From Ustulina deusta (Eukaryota > Ascomycota > Sordariomycetes > Xylariales > Xylariaceae): DNA of 64,000 nt. A program made the translations under genes and the position numbers. Below the pieces are notes generated by a model. That model was not told where the DNA came from. It was given only the letters and a program-made list of their open reading frames with translations, and did no database searches. Positions within the stretch are counted from its first letter, which is position 1. Every line of letters begins with the position of its first letter. Positions 12,548 through 23,590 of the stretch are shown in pieces. The stretch is taken from assembly GCA_023159155.1 (NCBI GenBank), contig JAJNNX010000003.1, forward strand, positions 1,984,001-2,048,000, in the 5' to 3' direction.

Positions 12548-15500
12548 GAAAGTCTAAAATCTCAGGGATTTAATTAGTAAAAAAAAGCTATAACAAAAAT
12601 AGCTCTAGTAATTTATTTAACTTAAAAAATAAATAGAACTAATAAAAATTTTTTTATTAGTTTTTTTATTTATTTTAGCTAAAATATATAGCTAAAATAA
12701 ATTAATTATTTTTAAAATATTTATTTAATTATAAATTAATAATATTAAAATAAAAACTTTAGTTTTATATAATATTAAAGCTTATATTTTTTTAATAATT
12801 AGTTATAAGTTTATATAATAAATTAAGCAATAATTAAAAATAAAAATAGTTTATTTAATTAAACTTTAAAAGTTTTATAACTATTAAAGGAAAATAATTA
12901 GTAAAGTTTATAAATATTTAATATATATTATAAAAATTAATAATTAATAATTTAACAATTAAATATTTTAAGTTATTAATTTTAATTATAATATTATTAT
13001 TAATATTAAATAATTAATAAAATGAAATATTTTAATAAAAACCTAAAAATAATAGTTAATCTAGCTAAATAATCTATTTTTATTAGTTTATTTTTTGCTA
13101 ATAATTATAATTAAACTTTTTAGTTATAAATAATAAAATATAAACTTAAAAATATAAAAAAATGCTAATTAATATAATTAAATATTAAAAAAATATTATT
13201 AAATATTAAAACAATTATTTTAAAAATAATTAAAACTAAAAAAATAAAATAAAAACTTAAAACTTCTAAATTTAAAACAAAAAAAGTTTATATAATAACT
13301 TTTAAAAAAAAAAACCAAGCTATTATTAAAAAAATTATATAAAACTTTTAGAATTATTTTTATTAAAATAAATAAAAATAACTAGCTAAAAAAACTTTAA
13401 AAAAACTTATTATAATTAAATTTATAATAATTAAAAATAATTTTATTAAGCTATTTAAAAATAATTTAAAAATAATTAATATTTTATAAAAAAAATAAAT
13501 TTAAATTAATTAAGTAGTACTATAAAAAACGTTTAATAATAAACTAATTTTATTTTAAAAAAAAAAAACTTTAAATATATAAAATTAATATAAAGTTTTT
13601 TGTTTTTTTAGCTATTATATTTAAAAAAAATCTTTTTAAAAAAAAATTCTAAAATTTTATTATTATTATAACTAAAATTTAATATAGTACTAGAACTTAA
13701 TAATAAAAAACGTACTTTTAAGCTTTATTAATATTAAATATTTATATAGTTTATTTTATTTAAAAAAAAATTTATAAATAAGCTATTAGTTATAAATTTT
13801 ATTAAATAAAATATAAATTTAAATATTATTTTTGTTTTATTTATATTTAAACTTAAATTAATTAAATATAAATTTATAATTAATTATTAATAAAAAAATA
13901 TATATTTAAAAAACTAAATTATATTAGTTTTAAATATTAGTAATATTATATTTAATTATTATAATATTATTTATTTTATAAAACTAGATATTATTAAAGC
14001 TTTTTATTAATTATTATTAATTATAAAATTATACTATTTTTTTTTTTAAACTTATAAAAAAATATTTTAATAAAAAGTTTTATTATTTAGTTTAAAAATA
14101 AAACCTGCTCAATAGTAAGCTTTTATTAATATATAAATTTAAAAACTTTTAAATAAATTTGCAAATATTTATATAAATAATATTTTAATTTATTTTAAAA
14201 CTAAAAAATAATATTAAACTTATTATAAAAAAATAATTTATTATTTATATTAAACTAAATATTAAAAAAATATTAAAAAGTTTTATTTTAATATATTTAT
14301 TATTAATTATTTAAAAATAGTTATAAAAACTAAAATAAAAATTAGAATTAATTTTGCAAAAATTTAAGCAATTCTAAATTAAAACTTTAATAATTTTAAA
14401 AGTATTAAATTAATCCGGTTATTTTTTAAGCTTTATAATTATATTTATATATTTATTTACTATATTAATAAAATTGCTGCTTTTTTAAATTAACTATTAA
14501 AAAAAATAAGCTATTTATAATAGGACTAGAACAAAAATAAGCTTTTAAATATATAAAACTATTAATATATAAAGTATTTGTTTTAGTTTTTTTTAAGCTT
14601 GGCTAACTAATATAAATAAAAATAAATACTTTATATAATATAATAAAGAAAATTATTTAATAATAATAAAAAAATATAACCTAAAAACTTATAAAATATT
14701 TTTTTAAAATAATAATGCTAACTAAGCAAACTTACTTAATTTAAAACTATAAACTTTTAGTAATAATATAAACTTTAAAATATTATTACTTAAAGCTCTT
14801 TAGAACTAAATTTTTTATAATAACTAATTATTAAACTTTATTATATTTTTTAAATAAATAGATTTTATTAATATAATAAATATATTAAGCTAACTTTTTA
14901 TTAAACTTTAATATTACTTTTTAATACTAACTAAAATAAAAAAATATAATAGCTAATACTTTATTTAAAAAAATAGCTAAACTTTTTATAATTAAAACTA
15001 AAAAAGTAAAAAAAAAAATAATAATATTAGTTCTGCTTAACAAAATATTAAATTTTATATTAATTATAAATTTTTTATTTAATATTTTTTAAAAAGCTAA
15101 CCTAATAAACTTAATTAAATAAAAAAACTAGCTATAAGATTTAAAAAATAAAAATAAAAAGTTATATATATTTAAAATTATTTTAAATAGAACTATTTTT
15201 TTTTATATAGTTTTAATTTAAAAAACTTATATATTTTTAATTATTATATATTAAAGTTAATATAAAATAATCAAAATATTATAAAATAAAACTTTTAGCT
15301 TTTTTTATTTATTATTTATACTAGCTATAGTATAGTAATATATAGTAATAAATAGTAAAAATATATTACTTAACTAATAAAATTATAACTATATATAAAT
15401 ATTTATAAATAAGTTTAGCTATTTAATTATAACTTTATTTAGTAAAAAAATGGATATTATAAAATTATTAGCTATATAATATTATAAAAGTTTATATAGA

Positions 15501-15589
15501 TTTTTTAGTATATTAAATATATAAATATTAAATAATATAAGATTATTTATTTTTAAGTTTATAGTAATAATTAATAGTTTTATAAGTAC

Positions 15590-15858
15590 TAAAGAAAAAC
15601 GGGGCAACTTAACACTAAAAATAACTAAAAATAACAAAAACAAACTAGAGCGCTTGCTACTAAAAAACTAGTATAAAATGCTATACGTATAAAGTAAGTA
15701 TTGCTTTAAAAAGTTCAAAGATTTTTATAGCTATTCGAACCCTTGAATATAGCCGAAGATCAGCCGCTTCGGGCTGGAGGCGGCCCGAATACGGCTAACA
15801 ATTAACGTGCAGCCACATTCGCAGCTGCCAGCGGGCCGCTAGCACTAGCCCTGCTGCA
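15590..15858. repeat. Left terminal direct repeat of element E
   Basis: 269 bp, colinear with 19948-20216. About 21 differences are visible. Some 18 are transitions in which this copy has the A or T, one goes the other way and two are transversions, so this copy took most of the RIP damage. Confidence 0.85.
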
Positions 15859-15947
15859 AATTTCTCTTATTCGGAGCCTTATTCTCCAGATGGCTTCGAA
15901 TCTAACTGCAGGGCTAAAAACACTAAAAAAAACAATATAACATAACA

Positions 15948-16027
15948 CCTACTCGAACCCCTAGGCCTTAACGGCCTAAAAAAAAAAAAAAAAAGAACCA
16001 GCCCTAACCCACTAGGCTACCAAGCCC
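15948..16027 (-). other. tRNA-like (SINE-like) module with Pol III A- and B-box motifs
   Basis: On the minus strand 16027-15948 reads GGGCTTGGTAGCCTAGTGGG, then a run of about 18 T, then TAGGCCGTTAAGGCCTA and GGGGTTCGAGTAGG. TAGCCTAGTGGG matches the A-box pattern of tRNA genes and GGTTCGAGT the first part of a B-box; CCTA and TAGG can pair as a short T-arm. The 3' side lacks a partner for the GGGCTTG acceptor strand, so this is not a functional tRNA. It may be a tRNA-derived SINE head or an internal promoter of element E. Confidence 0.4.
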
Positions 16028-16516
16028 TTAATCAGCCGATTGCTGAACCGGTTATAATTATACCAGACTTCCCTTGGTCCATAGCTCTTCCCTTGGTCCG
16101 TATGCTATATACCAAATGCCCTTTGGCTAAGTATGCCCTCTAGCATGACCCTTTCGGCATAACCCTTTAGCCCTTTAAATAACCCATTCCTTTATAATCC
16201 TTCGATATATTCCTATATAAAACATATGCAATTCTGTCCAAACCTAACGTATATAGTAGTATCTGCTAGTATTTCGTGTTAGAACCTAGGTAGGTGCTAC
16301 GCTTTTATTACGAAAAGCTAGCCACCACTTCGAACCTAAGCTAAATCTCCGTGCAAGAAGTTACGCCATAGCTCTCACTACTTTTAATACATACAAATCT
16401 CTATATAACTGCAGTAACGTTTTCTAATGGTATACATATGGGTTAGAGTTCGTAAAATAGGCCCTAATCGGCTTTATAGATAGATTTTGTAAATAACTCT
16501 GAAAATTGCAAGTGCG

Positions 16517-19500
16517 AGCGCGTCCCCATACAAATTAGTATGGGTGGCCGCTCGTATGCGAAAGGAACTTGTCGATCGGCAGCAATAATACAACAGCGAA
16601 ATAACTGATCAGCGCAGTAATGACGAATTGACTGATCGGTAGTGCTGCGATGGCTATGTAACATGTATGGTACGAACAGGTTCATATATAAAATAGTATG
16701 GGGAGCTGTTCGTACGCAACTAAATGACTGATCAGTGCAGCAATGACGAACTAACTGATCGGCAGTGCTGTGCTGTATCCGTAGCGCTATATGCGTTTCA
16801 ATCGGCAGTGCGGCTAACTATGCGATTTGTATGCTACGAGCAAGTTTACATACAAAATAGTATGGGAGGTTGCTCGTATATAACGAATCGACTGGTTAGT
16901 GTAGCAATGACGATTCTGACTGATCAGCGTAGCAATGACGTATTGACTAATCGGCAGTGCTGTGATGACCATGTAATATGTATAGTACGAACAAGTCCAC
17001 ATACAAAATAGTATGGGGAGTTGCTCGTACGCAACCAAATAACTGATCAGCGTAGCAATGACGCATTGACTAATCGGCAGTGCTGTGCTGTATCCGTAGT
17101 GCTGTATGCGTATTGCTATGTGTGTAAGGCGTAGGACGTGTAGGTTGTGTAGGTGTGAGCAGATTGCTATATAATTTGTATGGGCAATTGCTCGTACGCC
17201 TATATCCTTCACATAACACACTGACTGATCGGCACGGCAAGCGAATAAACTGATCGGTATGGACGGTGTAGGGCTAATCGGAAGGCCTTCGCGTAGGTGA
17301 TTAATGTATGTACGAGCAGGTTCGCATAGAAAATTGTATGTACGCCTGCTCGTACGCAAATGAAGACGTGGTAAACTCGCTGATCAACGGCGAATATGGC
17401 TAAAAATCGCTGATCAACGGCGAACGTGATGTCTGTAAGAGCACTTGTCCATATAAAACACTATGTGGACTTGCTTGTATGCAAATGAAACCGGGGTAAA
17501 CTCGCTGATCAACGGCGAATAACTGAAAATCGCATAAAACGTAGTAAACTTGCTGATTAACGCGTATATAACAAAATTGCTGAAAATCGCTGTTCGACGG
17601 CGAATATGGCTGAAAATCGCTAATTAATAGCGAACGAGGTGTAATGTATTAATGCGAGCATACATATATATAAATTAGTATGGGTGGCTGTTTGTATGCG
17701 CATATATTGGCTAAGTTGCTGATCAATCGTATGTATAACGGCTGAACTGGCTGATCGGTAGCGCATGCGTATATGGCTGAATTGGCCGATTGGCAGCATG
17801 GCAGTCCATTAATTGGCTGGCTGAACAATGGCTTTCTTTGGACCATAGGTGTAAAAGTATATTTGTATACAAATTGTATGGGGATTTGCTTGTATAATTA
17901 GCTATTGAACGAGGGGTTAAACGGTATAGCTACTGAAACGAAGGACTGAACGAAGGACTGGCTGATTAACGGCATAGCAATTTGTTGATTGAAGCTATGA
18001 ATAGACGCTTTTTTATAAGCTACCAATATGTTTGTATATAAATTTGTATATGAATGTGTTTGTAGGCTACTAAACGTAGTAGAGGGCTTGGCTGATTGAT
18101 AATGCGAAGGGCGATATATGGCGCTGAACACTGTAACGAAAACAACGTTTTTAAAACGAGGCTTTAAAAACAAAGTCTAAACAGTATTTCTTTTGGACTG
18201 TATGTGTTCGAGCTGACTCTTATATAAACTATATGGGTACTTGTTTGTACGGCGATTCGTATGGGGGAACTGGCTGATTAATGGTGTGGAAGCTTGAAAA
18301 CAACGAAAAATAACGAAAATGCCGAATATGCTAAAAAACGCTGGAAATGCTGAAAATGCTGAACGATAAAATTGACGAAAACGGAGGTGTACGTATGGCT
18401 AACGGAGGCTTGGAACGAATGCGTGGCTTAGAGCGAACTTTCCTATGGGCTATAGTACTGCGAGCGTATTTATATACAATTTGTATGGGGATCTGTTTGT
18501 AGGACTGTTTGTAACGGGGGATCTGGCTGATTAATAAAACGCTAACTGAACAAAGGACTGAACGAAGGACTTGAAGCGATGGCTTTTTATGGGTGATGTG
18601 CGTACGAGCGGGTTTGCATATAAACTTGTATAGCAACTTGTTTGTACGGGTATTTGAATATGGACTTGATTGATTAATGCAGGTAACTGATTAACGTGGG
18701 TGGCAATATGTACGGCTAGCTAACGAGGCAACTTGGCTGATTAATGCGGCAAGGTTGGCGATTGGCAATTAATGCGGCTGGCAATGGCTAATTGTAGACT
18801 GGAAGGCTTCCCCGGAGGTTGTATATCTGTGAGCTGGTTCGTATAGTAACTTGTATGGGATTTTGCTTGTAGGTGTATTTGGATCGGGGGACGTATTTGC
18901 GAGGGCAATTGGCTGATCGATTGACTGTTTGACTGATCGGCGGGCTAACTGACTGATCGGCGGCGTGGAACAAAGAACTTCTCTTGGACTGGAAGGCGTA
19001 CAAGCATATTTGCATACAAAATATATATAGGTTTGCTTTAATAACTTTTTAACGAAGGGACTGACTGGTTGACTGACTGAACAACGCAATAGCTGGCTAA
19101 CAAGGCAATGGGCCGATTGGGCTGATTAACGCGTATATGACTAGCCTGGCTAACGAGGCTTAGAAAACGAGGGCGATTGACTGATCGGTGCGTTGTATGT
19201 ATGGCGTATAGCGTACAAGTGGGAGCATGTTCGCATAGTAATTTGTATGGCGGACTGCTCGAACGCGTATATGAACGTACGAACTGACTGATTAACGTAA
19301 ACTGAGCTGAATCGGCTGATCAACGCGTATTGCTAGCCTGGCTGACTGACTGGAGTGGCCACCTAAACTAACGGACCAAAGCTTCTCTGTAGGTTGTACA
19401 TCTGCAAACAAGTTCGTATACTAATTTGTATGGCAGGTTGTTCGTACGTGTATTCTGGCAAGGGACTCGGCGGTAAGTGTGTATGGCTAAGGCAGCGAGG

Positions 19501-19925
19501 CTGATTAACGTGTATGGCAATTGGCTTGGTTGGTCGTACGGACATATGAACGGACTGATCAACAGCAAACTAGGCTTCCCGGAAGGTGTACAGCCATGAG
19601 CAGACTTGTATGTGGATTTGTATGGAGGGCTGCTCGTGGATGTATTCGTACGGGGAATTGGCTGTTCGTAGGTTGGCTGATCGACTGGCTGACTGATCGG
19701 CTATATATTGGCTGGGTTGGCTGGGTTGGTTGGTCTGACTAAGTCGGCTGGGTTGGTCTTCGCGCAGCTGGCATTGAGTCTATTAACGGGTTGTGGACAT
19801 ATTCGTATAGTAATTTGTATGGGAGGGCGTCGAGCATTGGTCTCCGATCACAGGTCGCGCTCCGAGGAGCAATGAGCGTTTGCGAGCATCGTTACATACA
19901 AATTTGTATGGGAGACTGCTCTATC
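16517..19925. repeat. Array of about 20 degenerate 45-bp palindromes in the core of element E
   Basis: Approximate centres are 16535, 16694, 16857, 17006, 17175, 17333, 17459, 17675, 17872, 18042, 18226, 18480, 18624, 18849, 19021, 19240, 19422, 19616, 19811 and 19902. The common plan is cGAGCA, 5-9 bases, ATAC, AAAtta, GTAT, ggn, then TGCTCGtacgc, so the outer GAGCA/TGCTC and inner ATAC/GTAT arms can both pair. Between palindromes recur CTGATCGGCAGTGCTG or CTGATCAACGGCGAA words. Spacing ranges from about 90 to 255 bp, so this is a dispersed motif array and not a head-to-tail satellite. No function is known to me. Confidence 0.8.
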
Positions 19926-19947
19926 GTAGCCTCACCGGGGACACTAT

Positions 19948-20216
19948 TGAAGAAGGACGGGGCAACTCAACACTAAAAACAACTAAAAACAACTAAAACA
20001 AACTAGAGCGCCTGCTACTAGAAAACTAGTATAAAATACTATGCGTATAAAGTAAGTGTTGCTTTAAGAAGTTCGAAGGCTTTTATAGCTATTCGAACCC
20101 CTGAATATAGCCGAAGATCAGCCGCTTCGGGCCGCAGGCGGCCCGAATACGGCTAACAATTGACGTGCAGCCACATTCGCAGCTGCCAGCGGGCCGCTAG
20201 CACCAGCCCTGCTGCA
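19948..20216. repeat. Right terminal direct repeat of element E
   Basis: 269 bp, starting TGAAGAAGGACGGGGC and ending CCCTGCTGCA. It is the better preserved copy. Both copies contain a CTATTCGAACCCC block whose complement (GGGGTTCGAATAG) resembles a Pol III B-box. Confidence 0.85.
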
Positions 20217-21205
20217 GTACTAAATATTGCTTTAGTAGTATTTATTATTTTTAGATCTAAAAAGTAATAAAATTAACTAATTAGGAATTAGACTAATAAT
20301 TTTATTTTTATATTAATAAATATTAAAATAATTAAAATATTTATTTTTTTGCTTTAAACTTTATATATAATTTTTTATAATATTTATTAATTAATATATT
20401 ACTACTAAAAATAGCAATAGAAATTAAAATATAAAACTTTTTAATAATAAATATTAATAAAACTATTATAAATTTTAATATTAAGCAATAAATATTTAAA
20501 CTAGTTTGCTAAACTTAAAATATTTAAACAATAATATATAATATAGCAACTTTTATATAGAAATAATATAAGTTATAAACTAATAAAAAAAAATATTTAA
20601 TAGATTTTAAAATAAAAAACAAAATTTAAAAAAAAAAAAAGCTTTATAATATAAGGACTAACTATTAGATTAAACTTTTAGTTAGTTAAACTTTTTAAAA
20701 TTTTAAAAAAACAAAAATTTAGCTATATTTTTGATTTATTTAACTTTTATAAAATAAAAAACTTATTTTACGCTAACTAATTATAAAAAATAAACATTAA
20801 TTTTTTATTTTAATAAATCTAATTATTATTTTTAGCTAAAAATATTAATAATAAAGCAGAATTTAAAATTAAACAAATTAAATAATTAAAAATATATAAA
20901 AAAAATAAAAAGCTATAATACTAAGTTGTTTAAAAAAGTTATAATTTTAATAATATTTAGTATATAGTTTAGAATTTTAAAAATACGCTAATTAAGCTTA
21001 ACTAATTCTATAAAACTTATAAAAAAACTTTTAAACTTTTTATAAAACTATAAAAATAAATATATATAATAATAATTAATAAATTTATAAGCAATTATAA
21101 AAATAATAATAAAGCAATATAATATAAAAAAATTATATAAACTTAATATTATTAATAACTTTAAGTTAAAACTATATTTAAACTTTTAGTTTTAAAAAAA
21201 AATAG

Positions 21206-21442
21206 TATAATAATTAGTATAGTTTTAATAAAACTTACAAAAACTTTAAACCTATATAGCAATAAAATAAAAAGTCTATATATAGACTAACCCATAACTT
21301 TACAACTATATACATAGAGTTTATATCTACCTACTTTATAAATTCTAACTTTTTTTCTTTTTTCTTTTCTTTTTTAGCTTAAAATCTTTATCTATAGTAT
21401 TAATAAACTAGCTATAGAAGCTTTACTTAACTAATTGTGACA
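21206..21442 (+). repeat. 3' LTR of element C
   Basis: 237 bp, ending CTAATTGTGACA at 21442. A purine-rich run at about 21190-21204 sits where a polypurine tract is expected. Confidence 0.75.
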
Positions 21443-23590
21443 CTAATTATATTAGAACTATTATAACTATAGTTAGGGGCCCCTTAGCGGTTAGCTTATA
21501 AAAGATAGTTAATTTAGTTTTAATATTAGTATTTTTATATAAATATAAGGCATAATATAAAAAAAAAAAAAAACTAGCAAACAAAATAGCAAATAATTAC
21601 TAATAAATAATAAATATAAAACTAAAAAGCTATATATAAATAATATAATATATATTTCTAAAAGCTGCTTAAAAAATACTATTTATATAAAAAATGTTCT
21701 TTAAGTATGTTTTTTTTATAGCTAGCAAAATATTAACTATAAATATTCCTTTAAAATAAGCTAAACTTAAATATATTTTTAAAATTAAAATAGTTTATAA
21801 AACTTATTTTTTAATACTAAGATTAATACTAAAAATAATCTAATAAAACAAAAGAACTAAATAGTAATAGCAAACATATATTAGCTTTTAAATAATAATA
21901 AGCTTTTTATTAAATATTAAAAAAATAGTGCTATACTTGTTTAAATTTTTCTTAAAATTATAAATAAACTTTATAAATAATATTAATAAAAAAATAACAA
22001 TAAAAGTTTTTAAGTAGTAATTTACTAAACATTTTATTTTTGATATAATAGTTTTTATTAATAAATTAAAAATAAGCAAAAAATTAAACTATAGGTATAC
22101 TATATATAAAAAATAAATATTAATAATAATAAAATAAAAAAGCCTGGACCCCTGCAGCGTAGTATTTAATATAGAAGTATTAAAAGCTCTTAAAAGCTTT
22201 TAAAATACTATATAAAAATATTTAACTAATATTATAATTATATTTTGTATTAATAATATAGCAATATTAATATATATTTAAAAAAATGCTTTAATAATAT
22301 TATAATAAGTTTTTATTAAAATATATAAATTTATAAAATAGTATAATATTATATTATATTAGAACCTAAAGTATTATAATATTAAAAAAAATAAAAAAAT
22401 AAACAAACTAATAAAGCTTAAGGTAAAAAAAGGTTTTTTAAATTTAAAGTTAATATTTATAGCAGCTAGCTTTAAAAAAAAATAATTAATTAATTATTAA
22501 ACAAATAATAAATAATTAGCTAGAAAACTAAAATATTAATATTTTTAGTAGTTTTAAAGCTATTAATATTAAATATAAGCTAAATAAATATTTTAAAGTA
22601 TTATATTTGCTTAAAAAAACTTTAAGCTAATATTTTAATATTATAACAGGTTATAAAAGCTATAAATAATATTATAATAAATTTAATTATATTAATATAA
22701 AAGTTTATTATATTTATATTTTTTATTTTAATAAAAAAAAAAAAAAGCCTAAAATATATAGTATATTATAAAACTACTAAAGCTTATATAGCTAACTAGC
22801 CAAAACTACCTAAACTAAAAAAAATATATATAATAGTATAAAATAGTTAAAATATAACTAGTTTATAATATTTTATAAAATAGAACTTTAAAATATAATA
22901 AATATATATAAGTATTAAACTTAACTAATTTAAAACTTTTTAATATTTTAAAAATTTTGCTAAATTATAAGCTATTATAATAAAATATGCTTATTATTTT
23001 AACTAAAAAGTAAGTAGTGCTATATAAAAAAAAATATATTATAAAAAGCAAACCTAAACAAAAAAAAAATAATAAAAAAGAACTAGAAATAGTTCTTTTT
23101 TAAGCTTTAAAAAATAAAAGGAATATAATTGCTATTTTTATAAAGTAAATCTAGCACTAAAAAAAACTTTTTTTTTTTTTTATATATTTTTAAAAATTTT
23201 AAAACAAATAATTATAAAAATATATAAAAAATATAAAACATTAAAAATAGCTATAAAAATAGTACTATATAATTGCTTGCTTTAGTAAGCCTTTTAATAA
23301 AAACTAATATAAAGCAAAAACAAAAGCCCAAACCTATAAATAATACTAAACAAACTTAATAATTTAACAAAAAAATACTTAACTTTTAGTTTAAAAAATT
23401 AAAACGTAATAACTATAAATAATAATATATTAAGCTTACAAAAATATAATCTAGTATTATATCTAATACTATAAAAAAAATATTTAATATAGAACTTTTG
23501 TAATACTATATTCTACTATAATAAAACTAGATAAAGCTTGCTATATTTTAATATCTTTAGAAAGGTTTATAATATAGTGCTACAGCACCC
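21443..23590. mobile_element. Unclassified RIP-degraded AT-rich relic
   Basis: Just over 2 kb of TpA-dominated DNA to the right of element C. It does not align by eye with elements A-E. Two short GC-richer islands remain (AGGGGCCCCTTAGCGG at 21475 and GCCTGGACCCCTGCAGCG at 22142). No LTR pair or convincing terminal inverted repeat was found and all frames are closed. It is probably another transposon of unknown class. Confidence 0.5.

Larger units (their letters stand above)
15590..20216. mobile_element. Element E: 4.6-kb non-coding LTR-type (LARD-like) element inserted in element C
   Basis: Two 269-bp direct repeats (15590-15858 and 19948-20216) bound a 4,089-bp core. The right copy starts TG and both end CA, as LTRs do. 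GTAC flanks both sides (15586-15589, 20217-20220); read with one base less of LTR it is AGTAC. Element B at 3100-3112 shows the corresponding uninterrupted sequence. The core has ordinary base composition, in sharp contrast to its surroundings, and no frame beyond 181 residues, none resembling a known protein. No tRNA-complementary primer site follows the left repeat and no purine tract precedes the right one. A large non-autonomous retrotransposon is the best fit; a composite of two short repeats trapping a satellite is the alternative. Confidence 0.7.
4802..21442 (+). mobile_element. Element C: full-length Ty3/gypsy-type retrotransposon, split by two nested insertions
   Basis: The 5' LTR (4802-5036) and 3' LTR (21206-21442) are in direct orientation, flanked by CTAAC and CTAAT, a 5-bp target duplication differing by one C-to-T. 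The interior is 5037-6534, 12548-15589 and 20221-21205; it closes up cleanly when elements D and E are removed. Despite RIP, the plus strand near 14095-14200 still reads a reverse-transcriptase track: a PAQ**AFIN stretch (NAPAQWQAFIN in gypsy families, with both stops explained by transitions), then FANIYINNILIY, where the catalytic YIDD has become YINN through G-to-A changes. Around 14410-14520 a further frame recalls the FLGLxNYYRRF..YSKIAAPLT region before RNase H. The element is dead. Family assignment rests on these motifs only. Confidence 0.8.

Noticed and set aside
16464..17359. Frames of 73-181 residues within element E
   Set aside because: They arise because the palindromic repeats lack stops in some frames; the translations merely repeat the DNA motif.
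16517..19925. CRISPR-like array
   Set aside because: The repeats are diverged and irregularly spaced, the spacers are themselves repetitive, and the context is eukaryotic.
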